DNA of 64,000 nucleotides from Nocardia fluminea (GCF_002846365.1 NZ_PJMW01000001.1:1302001-1366000), one strand, 5' to 3'; numbered from the stretch's first letter, positions 17,149 to 31,771 are shown. Notes: a model not told the origin generated them from the letters alone. Program-made: numbers and translations.

Positions 17149-17180
17149 AAAGGCCCTCCAACCGAAGTTGGAGGGCCTTT
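17149..17180 (-). terminator. rRNA operon terminator with UUCG tetraloop
   Basis: There is a perfect 14-bp stem (17149-17162 with 17167-17180) closed on the minus strand by a C(UUCG)G tetraloop and followed by a run of T. It lies about 10 bases beyond the 3' end of the 5S gene. It should stop rrn transcription before the co-directional xylF-like operon, whose promoter lies just after it. Confidence 0.9.
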
Positions 17181-17189
17181 CGCAATGAT

Positions 17190-17308
17190 GTTCCGGCAGT
17201 GTCCTACTCTCCCACACCCTGTCGAGTGCAGTACCATCGGCGCAGGTGGCCTTAGCTTCCGGGTTCGGAATGGGACCGGGCGTTTCCCCACCGCTATAAC
17301 TACCGTAA
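17190..17308 (-). rRNA. rrf: 5S ribosomal RNA
   Basis: The minus strand reads TTACGGTAGTTATAGCGG and later CCCGGTCCCATTCCGAACCC and GAAGCTAAG, the standard actinobacterial 5S sequence. It ends in GCCGGAACA next to the terminator hairpin. The length of about 119 bases is normal. The ends are set by pairing of the terminal stem and may be off by a base or two. Confidence 0.95.
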
Positions 17309-17439
17309 CTCTATGAAACTGTCACACAAAGAGCCACAAACCCCAACCAACCCCCCAAAAGGGACCAGTCGAGACCTGTTGTCTCGTGATCTGTGTGTTG
17401 TTTCAGAAACCGCACAGTGGACGCGTAACACCTTCATAA

Positions 17440-22427
<4,988 letters not shown>

Positions 22428-22684
22428 AGACTCTCGAAAACACCCGAAGGTGCAATCAAAATTATCTAACTAGAGTCCGAAAACCTAGCAAAACCGAACA
22501 CCAGCAAAAAACTTCGCTGTTGTTCAAATGTCCAACCTCCACGACCGGGGGGTACATGAAGGATTGGAACCAATAACTATTATTGGCACTGACATTCATC
22601 GACACACTATTGAGTTCTCAAAGAACACACGCACACACTTCTACCCGCAACTTCTCGTCGGGGTTTCGGTGAGGCAAGAGTTCT

Positions 22685-22714
22685 AACTTAGCTCACGGCC
22701 AACCCCGGAAGCAA
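22685..22714 (-). promoter_or_regulatory. rrn promoter P2 (candidate)
   Basis: The minus strand has TTGCTT (22709-22714), an 18-base spacer and TAAGTT (22685-22690). Tandem rrn promoters are usual in this order. It is a weaker match than P1. Confidence 0.5.
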
Positions 22715-22827
22715 GTTCCGCAGTATGTAACCCTGAACACATGATCAGTCAGGCGCTCAACGTCCTACCTCGTGTCCCAGCCAGTGGCTGAGTCGGTGTC
22801 CGTGTCCGTGTCGCTCTGACTCGAATA

Positions 22828-22856
22828 AAGTTACGTGCCGACCAACACTAAGTCAA
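22828..22856 (-). promoter_or_regulatory. rrn promoter P1
   Basis: On the minus strand TTGACT (22851-22856) and TAACTT (22828-22833) are separated by exactly 17 bases, a near-consensus SigA-type promoter. It sits about 400 bases before 16S and right after the bioD stop region, facing the rrn operon. A less clear promoter lies closer to 16S. Confidence 0.75.
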
Positions 22857-22865
22857 ATCGGCTGG

Positions 22866-23546
22866 TCAAGGGCGGTTTCCAAGCAGCGGACCGCTGGTGA
22901 ACCAGCTCGGTGCAGCCGCGGTGAAGCGGGCGCGGTCCCAGTGGCCGGCGCCCGCGGGGATCACGCCGACGACAGGAGTCTCGGTGACCCTCGGAAGGTC
23001 ATCGCGATTGCACCGGGAGGCGAGGTCGGGATCGGTCGGCCAGGAGCCGATGACCAGGCCGGCGCAAGGAACGCCTGCCGCGGCGAGCGCGCGCGTGGTG
23101 AGTTCGCTGTGGTTGAGGGTGCCCAGGCCTGCCGCCGCGACGACCAACACCGGTGCACCGATCTTCTGGGCGAGGTCGAGGAGGGTGAACTCGCCCATCC
23201 GCACCAGCAGTCCGCCCGCGCCTTCGACCAGCACCAGATCGGCGTCGGCGAGCGATTCCACGGCGGCGACGGTGTCACTCAGGGCCAACATCGGCATGGC
23301 GGCGCGGCGTGCGGCGGTGTCGGGAGCCAGTGGTTCCGGGTAGCGGGCGAGCTCGAGGGTGCGGGTCACCCCGGTCAAGCGGGTGACCTCGGCGAGGTCG
23401 CCGGGTTCACCGGGAGCGACGCCGGTCTGCGCGGGCTTGCAGACAGCGACGGTGCGGCCCGCGGCCTGCGCGGCGGCGGCCAGTGCGGCGGTGACGACGG
23501 TTTTGCCGACGTCGGTCGAGGTGCCGCTGATCAGCAGGACGGTCAT
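22866..23546 (-). CDS. bioD: Dethiobiotin synthetase BioD
   Basis: The 226-residue ATP-dependent enzyme closes the ureido ring of dethiobiotin from 7,8-diaminopelargonate and CO2. It shows the P-loop GTSTDVGKT at the N-terminus, the CKPAQTG motif, and [11 protein letters not shown] for substrate and dimer contacts. The ATG overlaps the bioF stop as ATGA, so it is translationally coupled. It is the last gene of the bioA-bioF-bioD unit and ends within about 10 bases of the rrn P1 promoter, which points the same way. Confidence 0.96.
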   Translation of the reverse strand: MTVLLISGTSTDVGKTVVTAALAAAAQAAGRTVAVCKPAQTGVAPGEPGDLAEVTRLTGVTRTLELARYPEPLAPDTAARRAAMPMLALSDTVAAVESLADADLVLVEGAGGLLVRMGEFTLLDLAQKIGAPVLVVAAAGLGTLNHSELTTRALAAAGVPCAGLVIGSWPTDPDLASRCNRDDLPRVTETPVVGVIPAGAGHWDRARFTAAAPSWFTSGPLLGNRP

Positions 23547-24697
23547 GCGGTCACCGGTTCCTTGCCGCGGGCCGACGCGAGAACCTCGCCCAGGACGTCG
23601 GCGATGGTCTCGAGTTCGGCGGGAGTCAGGTCGGCGCGGGCGGTGAGGCGCAGCCGGGAGGTGCCTTCGGGCACTGACGGCGGGCGGAAGCAGCCGACAT
23701 CGAGGCCGCGGGCGCGGCATGCCTGCGCGGCGTCGAAAGCTACTTGGGCTTCACCGAGGACGACGGAAACAACCGCGGAGTCGGGTTCGCCGACTCCGGC
23801 GATCCGGGCGATGTCGGCGGCCCGGTCGAGAACCCGGGTGGCCATCGACGGGTCACGGCGCAACAGCGACAGGGCGGCGCGGGCAGCGCCGACCGCGGCG
23901 GGAGCGAGGCCGGTGTCGAAGATGAAGGTGCGCGCGGCATCGATGAGGTGGGCGCGGATTCTGGCATCGGCCAGGACAACGCCGCCCTGGGCGGCGAACG
24001 CCTTCGACAGGGTCGCGGTGATCACGAGATCGGGCTCGCCGGCCAAGCCCAGTTCGTGCACGAGCCCGCGGCCACCTTCGCCGCGGACCCCGAGTCCGTG
24101 GGCTTCGTCGACGATCAGGATGGCGCCGTTCGCGCGAGTGACGCGATGCAGGTCGGCCAGGGGTGCGAGGTCGCCGTCGGCGCTGAAGACCGAATCGGTG
24201 AGCACGAGCGCGCGCTCTTCGGTGCGCTCGGCGAGCAGTTGTTCGATCGCGGCGACATCGCGGTGCGGCGCGATCGCGACTCTGGCGCGCGAGAGCCTGC
24301 ACGCGTCGACCAGTGAGGCGTGCGAGCCCGCGTCGGAGACCACGAGGGTGCCACGTCCGGCCAGCGCGGTGACCACGCCCAAGTTGGCGGCATACCCGGT
24401 GGCGAACACCAATCCTGCTTCGGCGCCGACGAATTCGGCCAGTTCGAGTTCGAGGAGTGCGTGTTCGGTGGTCGTTCCGGTGACCAGACGGGAGCCCGTG
24501 GAGCCCGTTCCCCAGCGACGTACTGCCTCGATCGCGCCCTCGACCACCTCGGGGTGCCGGTGCAGGCCCAAGTAGTCATTGGAGGCGAGGTCGATCGCGG
24601 ACGACTCGGCGACGCGCTCGCGTAAATGTCTGCGCAGCCCGGCGTCGACGCGCTCGGCCGCACGTTCGTCCAACCAGCTCAACGGATCCGTACTCAC
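23543..24697 (-). CDS. bioF: 8-amino-7-oxononanoate synthase BioF
   Basis: This PLP enzyme condenses a pimeloyl thioester with alanine. With the GTG at 24697 it has 384 residues, a normal length. [49 protein letters not shown] and the PLP lysine Lys232 in [13 protein letters not shown] are all present. An ATG at 24742 would overlap the bioA stop (ATGA) and add 15 residues. However, a BioQ-type box (24714-24726) and a TATGCT -10-like element lie in that stretch, so a separate, possibly leaderless, start at the GTG is likely. Both starts may be used. Confidence 0.95.
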   Translation of the reverse strand: MSTDPLSWLDERAAERVDAGLRRHLRERVAESSAIDLASNDYLGLHRHPEVVEGAIEAVRRWGTGSTGSRLVTGTTTEHALLELELAEFVGAEAGLVFATGYAANLGVVTALAGRGTLVVSDAGSHASLVDACRLSRARVAIAPHRDVAAIEQLLAERTEERALVLTDSVFSADGDLAPLADLHRVTRANGAILIVDEAHGLGVRGEGGRGLVHELGLAGEPDLVITATLSKAFAAQGGVVLADARIRAHLIDAARTFIFDTGLAPAAVGAARAALSLLRRDPSMATRVLDRAADIARIAGVGEPDSAVVSVVLGEAQVAFDAAQACRARGLDVGCFRPPSVPEGTSRLRLTARADLTPAELETIADVLGEVLASARGKEPVTA

Positions 24698-24713
24698 AGT
24701 TGAGCAGCATACT

Positions 24714-24726
24714 TGAACACCGTTCA
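24714..24726. promoter_or_regulatory. Predicted BioQ operator before bioF-bioD
   Basis: TGAACACCGTTCA repeats the same 5-3-5 palindrome found before bioB and bioA. It lies 16 bases upstream of the bioF GTG, between it and the bioA stop. A TATGCT follows on the minus strand, so an internal promoter for bioF-bioD under BioQ control is likely. Confidence 0.78.
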
Positions 24727-24738
24727 GGGCGGTCAGGC

Positions 24739-26016
24739 TCATGCGACCGAGGCCTTCACCGCCGCGCGCACGGCCTCGGTGATGGTGGCGATGTCGGCGG
24801 TGGTGCTGATGAACGGGGGCATCGTGTAGACGAGGTTGCGGAACGGGCGAAGCCAGGCGCCCGCGTCGACGGCGGCATCGGTCGCGGCGCGCATGTCGAC
24901 GGGTTCCTCGAGTTCGACCACTCCGATGGCGCCGAGCACGCGGACTTCGGCGACGCCGGGCAGTTCGGCCAGCGGCGCCAGGCCGGTGCGCAACTCCGAC
25001 TCGATCCTGCGCACCTCGCCTCGCCAGTCCCGCGAGCGCAGCAACTCGATCGAGGCGACCGCGACGGCGCAGGCCATTGGATTGCCCATGAAGGTCGGCC
25101 CGTGCATCAGCCCGCCGTGGGCCGTGCTGATGGTCTCGGCGATGCGCGCGGTGCACAGTGCCGCGGCCAGGGTGAGATAGCCGCCGGTCAGGGCTTTGCC
25201 GACGCACATCACGTCCGGCGCGACGCCCGCGTGGTCGGCGGCGAACAGCTCGCCGGTGCGGCCGAACCCGGTGGCGATCTCGTCGAAGACGAGCAGGACC
25301 TCGTTGTCGTCGCAGATCCGGCGCAGTTCGGTGAGATAGCGCGGATCGTGCCAGCGCATGCCGCCCGCGCCCTGGACGACCGGTTCGACGATCACCGCGG
25401 CCAGTTCGTCGCGGTGGGCGGCGACCGCGCGTTCGAGTTCGGCGACGTAGCCGGGTTCGTACTCTCGCGGCGGCGCGGGGACGAAGACCTGCTCGGTGAG
25501 GACGTCGGTCCACAGCGAGTGCATGCCGCCTTCGGGGTCGCAGACGCTCATCGGAGTGAAGGTGTCGCCGTGGTATCCCCCACGCCAGGTGAGCAGCCGG
25601 TTCTTCGCCGGGCGCCCGACACCGCGCCAGTACTGCAGACACATCTTCGTCGCGACCTCGACCGAGACCGAGCCGGAGTCACAGAGGAAGACCTTGTCGA
25701 GACCGGCGGGCGTGAGTTCGACCAGCAATCGAGTCAGGCGGGCGGCCGGTTCGTGGGTGAGCCCCCCGAACATCACGTGACTCATGCGCTGGGACTGCGC
25801 GAGCAGGGCAGCGTCGAGGACGGGGTGGCAGTAGCCGTGGACGGCCGCCCACCACGAGCTCATTCCGTCGACGAGTTCGCGGCCGTCGGCGAGCGTGAGT
25901 CGCGTTCCCGCCGCGCTCGCCACGACCAGCGGCTCGGTGGTCGCGGGGAATCCGCCGTAGGGATGCCAGACGTGTTCGGCATCGAGGGCGGTGATCTGCT
26001 CGGGGGTCAGGTCCAC
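24739..26016 (-). CDS. bioA: Adenosylmethionine-8-amino-7-oxononanoate aminotransferase BioA
   Basis: The 425-residue class III aminotransferase makes 7,8-diaminopelargonate using SAM as amino donor. It has HVWHPYGG and [14 protein letters not shown] in the N-terminal substrate site, [16 protein letters not shown], the [13 protein letters not shown] segment holding the PLP-contacting Asp, and the Schiff-base Lys274 in [14 protein letters not shown] at 26016 follows GAGGAAA. The BioQ-type palindrome lies 42 bases upstream. Its stop overlaps the possible long bioF start. Confidence 0.97.
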   Translation of the reverse strand: MDLTPEQITALDAEHVWHPYGGFPATTEPLVVASAAGTRLTLADGRELVDGMSSWWAAVHGYCHPVLDAALLAQSQRMSHVMFGGLTHEPAARLTRLLVELTPAGLDKVFLCDSGSVSVEVATKMCLQYWRGVGRPAKNRLLTWRGGYHGDTFTPMSVCDPEGGMHSLWTDVLTEQVFVPAPPREYEPGYVAELERAVAAHRDELAAVIVEPVVQGAGGMRWHDPRYLTELRRICDDNEVLLVFDEIATGFGRTGELFAADHAGVAPDVMCVGKALTGGYLTLAAALCTARIAETISTAHGGLMHGPTFMGNPMACAVAVASIELLRSRDWRGEVRRIESELRTGLAPLAELPGVAEVRVLGAIGVVELEEPVDMRAATDAAVDAGAWLRPFRNLVYTMPPFISTTADIATITEAVRAAVKASVA

Positions 26017-26058
26017 AGGTTTCCTCGTCGTCGCCCGGAGCTGCCGGGACGACAGCCT

Positions 26059-26071
26059 TGAACACTGTTCA
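26059..26071. promoter_or_regulatory. Predicted BioQ operator before bioA
   Basis: TGAACACTGTTCA here extends outwards to a perfect 7-bp inverted repeat, CTTGAAC-N3-GTTCAAG (26057-26073), the best of the three copies. On the minus strand GATAACTT abuts it, so the box probably overlaps the bioA transcription start and would block it when BioQ binds. Confidence 0.82.
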
Positions 26072-26076
26072 AGTTA

Positions 26077-26544
26077 TCACCCGTCGCCCTCGCCGGACCG
26101 GGTGTCGGCGTGATCGGCGAGCACGGCGGGCAGCCGAGCGAGCGCGTCGCGAACCGCGGTGAGCGATTCCGTGCCGAGTTCGGCGGCGATCGTCTGCTCG
26201 ATCCGCTGGATGTGGTGCCCGGCCAGCGCCACCGCGTCCTGACCCGCCGCGGTCGTGACGACCAGCCGCGCACGCCCGTCCGCGGGATCGGGCATGCGCC
26301 GGACGTATCCACACTTCTCCAGATGCGTGACCAGCTCCCCCATCGACTGCTGGGTCATTCCGGCGGCCTCGGCCAAGGCGGTCACCCGGGATCCACCCGG
26401 CGCCAGGTAGCGGAATACCGCGTAGTGCGCGGGGCGCAGGTCGGTTCCGAGCCCGTCGCGTAACCGGGGGTTCAGTGCGCGCTCGTAGGCGTCGGCCGCC
26501 TGGGCCAGCAGTTTCAGCAATGAGGGTCGCTCAGCCATTGACAT
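26077..26544 (-). CDS. MarR family transcriptional regulator
   Basis: The 155-residue protein has the MarR winged helix: LRPAHYAVFRYLAPGGSRVTALAEAAGMTQQSMGELVTHLEKCGYVRRMPDPADGRARLVVTT, with the DGRAR wing intact. It is divergent from a cupin gene. A palindrome AAGGTTACCTT in the 29-base gap is a likely operator for both. It stops just before the bioA box but has no evident role in biotin control. Confidence 0.88.
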   Translation of the reverse strand: MSMAERPSLLKLLAQAADAYERALNPRLRDGLGTDLRPAHYAVFRYLAPGGSRVTALAEAAGMTQQSMGELVTHLEKCGYVRRMPDPADGRARLVVTTAAGQDAVALAGHHIQRIEQTIAAELGTESLTAVRDALARLPAVLADHADTRSGEGDG

Positions 26545-26550
26545 AATAGG

Positions 26551-26561
26551 AAGGTTACCTT
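26551..26561. promoter_or_regulatory. Putative MarR operator between MarR and cupin genes
   Basis: AAGGTTACCTT is a 5-bp inverted repeat around one central base. It lies seven bases before the MarR ATG and 13 bases before the cupin ATG. The short gap means a bound repressor would affect both divergent promoters. The match to a MarR site is inferred from position. Confidence 0.55.
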
Positions 26562-26573
26562 TATATCTGGATC

Positions 26574-27119
26574 ATGGCTGCCATCGGTTCCGTCCTCACC
26601 TTCCGCAACGGGCATCGGGTCACGCTCGTCGACCGCGGCGCCGACGCGCAGGGCGCCTACCTGCGCCTCGAACACGTCCTGCCGCGCATCGGCAGGCAGG
26701 CGGGTCCGCACTGGCATCCCGAGATCAGCGAAACCTGGACCGTTCGCACCGGTCGAGTCCGGTTTCGGATCGCCGGTGCGGAGATCGTCGCCGGACCGGG
26801 CGATACGGTGACCGCTGCCCCGCGCGTCGTGCACGAGTTCTGGAACGAGGCGAACGACACCGTGATGGACCATCTGATCCGTCCGCCGCTGCGGCACTGG
26901 GAGATGTTCGCGTTCTGGAGTGGCCTCGACACCGCGAACAAGACGACGACGAACAAGGTCCCCCGGAACCCGCTCGCGCTCGGGCTGCTGTGGGAGTACC
27001 AGGACGGCTATCTCGCCGGTCCGCCCGTATTCCTGCAACGGCTGATCTTCGGCGGATTGGCCGGGCTCGCGCGGCGCACGGGTTACGCGCGCAGGCTGCT
27101 CGCGAGCACCTCGGCCTGA
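26574..27119 (+). CDS. Cupin domain protein
   Basis: The 181-residue protein has a small cupin barrel in its first 100 residues. Motif 1 is GPHWHPEISETWTVRTGRV, with the His-His-Glu metal triad (HWHPEISE), and motif 2 is PGDTVTAAPRVVHEFWNE, with the late His. The C-terminal part is helical, with a hydrophobic stretch near the end (PVFLQRLIFGGLAGLA). It is probably a metal-binding enzyme or sensor; the ligand is unknown. It is divergent from, and likely controlled by, the MarR protein. The treX gene starts 67 bases later on the same strand. Confidence 0.75.
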   Translation: MAAIGSVLTFRNGHRVTLVDRGADAQGAYLRLEHVLPRIGRQAGPHWHPEISETWTVRTGRVRFRIAGAEIVAGPGDTVTAAPRVVHEFWNEANDTVMDHLIRPPLRHWEMFAFWSGLDTANKTTTNKVPRNPLALGLLWEYQDGYLAGPPVFLQRLIFGGLAGLARRTGYARRLLASTSA

Positions 27120-27186
27120 GCAGCGGCCGGCGAGCGGCCGGTCACATCGTGCGCGGTGGTGCCCGCGGTTCCATTACTGTCGTAGC

Positions 27187-29289
27187 ATGTCGAGCCCGAA
27201 CGACCGTCCCGAGGTGTGGCCGGGCACCGCGTATCCGCTCGGCGCGACCTACGACGGCGCAGGAACCAACTTCTCGGTGTTCTCCGAAGTCGCCACCAAG
27301 GTCGAGCTCTGCCTGATCGCCAAGGACGGCTCAGAGACCCGCGTCGACCTCGACGAAGTCGACGGTTATGTCTGGCACGCCTACCTGCCCTCGGTCATCC
27401 CGGGTCAGCGGTACGGCTATCGCATCCACGGTCCGTACGATCCGGAACTCGGATTACGCTGCGATCCCAGCAAACTGCTGCTCGACCCCTACGGCAAGGC
27501 GTTCGACGGCGAGTTCGTCAACGATCCCTCGCTCTATACCCACGGGCTGGATTCGCTGGGCAACACGATGACCGGGGTGGTGATCAACCCGTTCTTCGAC
27601 TGGGGTCCCGACCGGCCGCCGAACCGGCCCTACCACGAGACGGTGATCTACGAAGCGCACGTCAAGGGCATGACGATGACGCATCCGGATATCCCGGAAG
27701 ATCTGCGCGGCACCTACGCGGGACTGGCGCATCCGGCGATCATCGGGCACCTGAAATCTCTGGGCGTCACCGCGATCGAGCTGATGCCGGTGCACCAGTT
27801 CTTTCACGATCACGTGCTCACCGATCAGGGACTGCGAAACTACTGGGGCTACAACAGCATCGGCTATCTCGCACCGCACAACCAGTATTCGGCCCGGCCG
27901 CGCGGCGACGGTGCGGTCGCGGAGTTCAAGGCCATGGTCCGCGCGATGCACGCCGAGGGCATCGAAGTGATCCTCGACGTGGTCTACAACCACACCGGCG
28001 AGGGCAACCACAACGGGCCGACCCTGAGCCTGCGCGGGATCGACAACGCCGCCTACTACCGGCTCGACGAGACCGTCCCCGAGCACTACAAGGACTACAC
28101 CGGCACCGGCAACAGTCTCAATGTCCGGCATCCGCACACGCTGCAACTGATCATGGATTCGCTGCGGTACTGGATTCTGGACATGCACGTCGACGGTTTC
28201 CGCTTCGACCTGGCCGCGACCCTGGCACGCGAATTGCACGATGTGGACCGGCTTTCCGCGTTCTTCGATCTGGTGCACCAGGATCCGGTGGTGAGCCAGG
28301 TGAAGCTCATCGCCGAACCGTGGGACGTGGGCGAAGGCGGCTACCAGGTCGGTAACTTCCCCAGCCTGTGGACCGAGTGGAACGGCAAATACCGGGACAC
28401 GGTGCGTGATTACTGGCGTGGCGAGCCCGCGACGCTGGGTGAGTTCGCGTCTCGGCTCACCGGGTCGTCGGATCTGTACGAGTCGACGGGCCGCCGGCCG
28501 GGCGCCAGCATCAACTTCGTCACCGCGCACGACGGCTTCACGTTGCGAGATCTGGTGTCCTACAACGAGAAACGCAACGACGCCAACGGCGAGGGCAATC
28601 GAGACGGTGAAAGCCACAACCGGTCCTGGAACTGTGGCGCCGAAGGCGAGACCGACGATCCCCGGGTCCTGGCGCTGCGTGCTCGTCAGCAACGCAATCT
28701 GCTGGCCACGCTGATCCTGAGCCAGGGCACGCCGATGCTCGCCCACGGTGACGAGATCGGACGCACCCAGCTCGGCAACAACAATGTGTACTGCCAGGAC
28801 TCGCCGCTGGCCTGGATGGATTGGTCGCTGGCGGACTCCAATGCCGACCTGCTCGAGTTCACCCGGACGGTGATCGCCCTGCGCACCGAGCATCCGATCT
28901 TCCGGCGGCGGCGCTTCCTGGCTGCCGGCCCGAGCGACGATCACGGGCACCGGCGCGAGATCGCCTGGTTCGCCCCCGCGGGCACCGAGATGACCAACGA
29001 CGACTGGGACAGCGGTTTCGGCAAATCACTGGCCGTGCTGCTCGACGGGGACGGTATCGCCGAACCGGGCCCCCGGGGTGAACGCATCACCGACGACTCG
29101 TTCCTGCTGTGCTTCAATGCGCACGACGAAGCGATCGATTTCGTGCTGCCCGGACCGGAGTTCGGTGCGCAATGGTCGCTCGCCCTGGATTGTTCGACCC
29201 CGACCGGCGCGGCCGAGGCGGTGTACGCCGCGGCGGCGACACTACCGGTCGCCAGCCGCTGCCTGCTCGTATTGCGCCGAACCGCCTAG
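27187..29289 (+). CDS. treX: Glycogen debranching enzyme TreX/GlgX
   Basis: The 700-residue GH13 isoamylase hydrolyses alpha-1,6 branches of glycogen to give chains for TreY and TreZ. An N-terminal CBM48 domain (PLGATYDGAGTNFSVFSEVA) is followed by the catalytic barrel with DVVYNHTGEGN, the nucleophile Asp341 in DGFRFDLA, the acid Glu377 in LIAEPWD, and the VTAHDGF region. RTQLGNNNVYCQD, typical of the debranching group, is near the end. It is 15 bases ahead of treY. In M. tuberculosis the gene stands with treY and treZ on one strand; here treZ is detached. Confidence 0.95.
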   Translation: MSSPNDRPEVWPGTAYPLGATYDGAGTNFSVFSEVATKVELCLIAKDGSETRVDLDEVDGYVWHAYLPSVIPGQRYGYRIHGPYDPELGLRCDPSKLLLDPYGKAFDGEFVNDPSLYTHGLDSLGNTMTGVVINPFFDWGPDRPPNRPYHETVIYEAHVKGMTMTHPDIPEDLRGTYAGLAHPAIIGHLKSLGVTAIELMPVHQFFHDHVLTDQGLRNYWGYNSIGYLAPHNQYSARPRGDGAVAEFKAMVRAMHAEGIEVILDVVYNHTGEGNHNGPTLSLRGIDNAAYYRLDETVPEHYKDYTGTGNSLNVRHPHTLQLIMDSLRYWILDMHVDGFRFDLAATLARELHDVDRLSAFFDLVHQDPVVSQVKLIAEPWDVGEGGYQVGNFPSLWTEWNGKYRDTVRDYWRGEPATLGEFASRLTGSSDLYESTGRRPGASINFVTAHDGFTLRDLVSYNEKRNDANGEGNRDGESHNRSWNCGAEGETDDPRVLALRARQQRNLLATLILSQGTPMLAHGDEIGRTQLGNNNVYCQDSPLAWMDWSLADSNADLLEFTRTVIALRTEHPIFRRRRFLAAGPSDDHGHRREIAWFAPAGTEMTNDDWDSGFGKSLAVLLDGDGIAEPGPRGERITDDSFLLCFNAHDEAIDFVLPGPEFGAQWSLALDCSTPTGAAEAVYAAAATLPVASRCLLVLRRTA

Positions 29290-29304
29290 CCGCCGAGCGA
29301 GACC

Positions 29305-31725
29305 ATGACCGAGACCTATGTGACCGACCCGCTGACCATGCTGCATCGCGCGCCCGTACGGGCGGGCACGGTGCGCAGCACCTACCGGTTGCAGTTGCGC
29401 CCCGACGCGCTCACCTTCGCCGATGCCCGCGCCATCGCCGAATACCTGCAGCAGCTGGGCATCTCGCACCTGTACCTGTCGCCGATCCTCACCGCGACGC
29501 ACGGGTCGACCCACGGTTACGACGTCACCGACCCCACCACGGTCTCGGCCGCGCTCGGCGGGCCGACGGGCCTCAAGGCGCTCTCCGACGAAGTGCGGAG
29601 CCGGGGCATGGGATTGATCGTCGACCTGGTGCCCAACCATGTGGGCGTCGCCGATCCTCGGCAGAATCCCTGGTGGTGGGATGTGCTGCGCAAAGGCCAG
29701 AAGTCGCAGTACGCCAAGTACTTCGACATCGACTGGAGCTCGGGCAACGGCGCGGGCGGGCGGCTGGCGCTGCCGGTTCTGCAGAACGAGAACGACCCGG
29801 CCGCGCTGACCGTCGACCGGTCCGGCGCGGAACCGATGCTGGCACTGCACGATCTGCGCTTCCCGATCGCGGCGGGCACCGACGGCGACAACGCGCTGCG
29901 CATCCACGACCGCCAGCACTACCGGCTGGTGAGCTGGAAGGCCGGGGTGTGCACGTATCGGCGGTTCTTCGCCGTGAACAGTCTGGCCGCGATCCGGCAG
30001 GAAGACCCGGAGGTGTTCGAGGCGACGCACCGGGAGCTGGCAGCCTGGTGCGAACACGATCTGATCGACGGCGTGCGCGTGGACCATCCGGACGGCTTGT
30101 CGTATCCGAGCGCGTATCTGACCCGGCTGCGCAGGCTGATCGGGCCGCAGCGGCTGCTGCTGGTGGAGAAGATCCTCGCCAATCGTGAGCCGTTGGACGC
30201 GACGTTGCCGGTCGACGGCACCACCGGCTACGACGCGCTGGCCGATCTCGGTGGGGTGCTGATCGACCCGGCGGGCGAGGCGACGCTGACCGAACTGTCC
30301 CAGCACGTCGCGGGGCACGGCAGCGACCGGGCGTGGTTCGGCGAGACCGAACACCGGATCAAGCGGGCGGTCGCCGAGACCATTCTGGCGCCGGAGATCC
30401 GGCGATTGGTCGCCGCGATCAAACGCGACGGCAACGCGGGCAGCTTCGACACCCTCGCGGTGAGCAACGCGACCATCGAGGTGCTGGCCTTCATGCCGGT
30501 GTATCGGGTGGATTACGCGCCGCTGGCCGGGATGACGGCCGCGGTCGTGGCGGAGGTGGAGAAGCGCAACGCCGAGCTCACAGCGCCGCTGTCGGTTCTG
30601 GTGACCGCGCTGTCGGTGGGCGGTGAAGCGGCGACGAGGTTCTCGCAGGTGTGCGGGGCGATCACCGCCAAATCGGTCGAGGACACCATGTTCTATCAGG
30701 GTGCCCGGCTGGTGTCGCTGCAGGAGGTGGGCGGCAATCCGGCGCGATTCGGCCACTCCGTCAACGACTTCCACCTGTCCAACAGTGAACGCGCGCAGCG
30801 CTGGCCCGCGACCATGACCACGATCTCGACCCACGACACCAAACGCGGGGAGGATGTGCGCGCCCGGATCGGGGTGCTGTCGCAGGTCGCCGATGTCTGG
30901 TCGCAGCGGGTTCGAGGCTGGCTGGAAACGACCCCCGCACCCGATGGCGCCACCGCGTTGTTCCTGTTGCAGAACATGTTCGGGGTGTGGCCCGCCGACG
31001 GGCGACCCGCCTCGTCGGTGCCGGGGCTGCGGGACCGGCTGCACATGTTCGCGGAGAAGTCGATTCGCGAGGCGGGCACGAAGACGTCGTGGGAGGAACC
31101 CGACGCGGCGTTCGAATCGGCCGTGCACGGCTGGCTCGATGCGGTGATCGATGGGCCGGTCGGTACCGGCATCGGCGATCTGGCCCATGAGCTCGCGCCC
31201 CACGCGTGGTCGGACGCGGTGGCACAGAAGCTCCTGCAGCTGTGCGCGCCGGGGATTCCCGATATCTATCAGGGCACCGAGTTGTGGGAGGACTCCCTCG
31301 TCGACCCCGACAACCGGCGGCCGGTGAACTTCGCCACCCGGGTCGGCATGCTCCAATCACTGACGGACACACCGACTTTGGATACCACCGGCGCGGCGAA
31401 GATGTGGGTGGTGGCCTATGCGCTGTGGTTGCGCCGGGAGCGGCCGGAGTGCTTCGTCGGCGGGATGTACCGGCCGCTCTACGCCATCGGTGAGCACGCG
31501 CATCGGTTCATCGCCTATGGGCGGGGGCCCGCGGGAGAAGCACCGGAGGTGATCGTGGCGGCGACCCGGCATTCGGTGGGACTCGCCACGACGGGCTGGC
31601 TCGACACCACTTTGCCGCTGCCGCAGGGCAACTGGACCGATCGGCTCACCGGGAACACCTTCGCGGGTAGCGCGCGGGTGGACAAACTGTTCGCCCGGCT
31701 TCCTGTCGCGTTGCTGGTGCGCTGA
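29305..31725 (+). CDS. treY: Malto-oligosyltrehalose synthase TreY
   Basis: The 806-residue GH13 enzyme turns the reducing-end alpha-1,4 bond of a maltodextrin into an alpha-1,1 bond. It starts with TYRLQLRPDALTFADARAIAEYLQQLGISHLYLSPI and has GLIVDLVPNHVGV, the nucleophile Asp260 in DGVRVDHPDGL and the acid Glu288 in LLLVEKIL. The family-specific STHDTKRGEDVRARI and PGIPDIYQGTELW segments are present. Length is normal. TreZ then releases trehalose. It is followed four bases later by a strong hairpin terminator. Confidence 0.96.
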   Translation: MTETYVTDPLTMLHRAPVRAGTVRSTYRLQLRPDALTFADARAIAEYLQQLGISHLYLSPILTATHGSTHGYDVTDPTTVSAALGGPTGLKALSDEVRSRGMGLIVDLVPNHVGVADPRQNPWWWDVLRKGQKSQYAKYFDIDWSSGNGAGGRLALPVLQNENDPAALTVDRSGAEPMLALHDLRFPIAAGTDGDNALRIHDRQHYRLVSWKAGVCTYRRFFAVNSLAAIRQEDPEVFEATHRELAAWCEHDLIDGVRVDHPDGLSYPSAYLTRLRRLIGPQRLLLVEKILANREPLDATLPVDGTTGYDALADLGGVLIDPAGEATLTELSQHVAGHGSDRAWFGETEHRIKRAVAETILAPEIRRLVAAIKRDGNAGSFDTLAVSNATIEVLAFMPVYRVDYAPLAGMTAAVVAEVEKRNAELTAPLSVLVTALSVGGEAATRFSQVCGAITAKSVEDTMFYQGARLVSLQEVGGNPARFGHSVNDFHLSNSERAQRWPATMTTISTHDTKRGEDVRARIGVLSQVADVWSQRVRGWLETTPAPDGATALFLLQNMFGVWPADGRPASSVPGLRDRLHMFAEKSIREAGTKTSWEEPDAAFESAVHGWLDAVIDGPVGTGIGDLAHELAPHAWSDAVAQKLLQLCAPGIPDIYQGTELWEDSLVDPDNRRPVNFATRVGMLQSLTDTPTLDTTGAAKMWVVAYALWLRRERPECFVGGMYRPLYAIGEHAHRFIAYGRGPAGEAPEVIVAATRHSVGLATTGWLDTTLPLPQGNWTDRLTGNTFAGSARVDKLFARLPVALLVR

Positions 31726-31728
31726 CAG

Positions 31729-31765
31729 CACGAGGGACCGACGCGGCGCGCGTCGGTCCCTCGTG
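31729..31765. terminator. Bidirectional hairpin terminator after treY
   Basis: There is a perfect 17-bp stem (31729-31745 with 31749-31765) and a 3-base loop, lying between the treY stop and the stop of the convergent membrane-protein gene. There is no long T tract on either strand, as is common in GC-rich actinobacteria. Confidence 0.82.
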
Positions 31766-31771
31766 TTCGGC

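Larger units (their letters stand above)
22428..22865 (-). promoter_or_regulatory. rrn leader and upstream region
   Basis: This 438-base region between bioD and 16S has no credible gene. On the minus strand, reading towards 16S, it holds two promoter candidates. It then has GTTCTTTGAGAACTCAATAG, the usual actinobacterial leader motif tied to antitermination and processing. Two small hairpins follow, CCAATAATAGTTATTGG near 22570 and GCACCTTCGGGTG just before the 16S start. Its base composition is less GC-rich than the flanking coding DNA. Confidence 0.8.

Noticed and set aside
17189..17291. N-terminal extension of the xylF-like frame
   Set aside because: It passes through the rrn terminator and the 5S gene; the ATG at 17009 with its ribosome site and signal peptide is the real start.
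24743..25642. Extension of the bioF frame upstream
   Set aside because: It lies out of frame inside bioA, which has all its active-site motifs.
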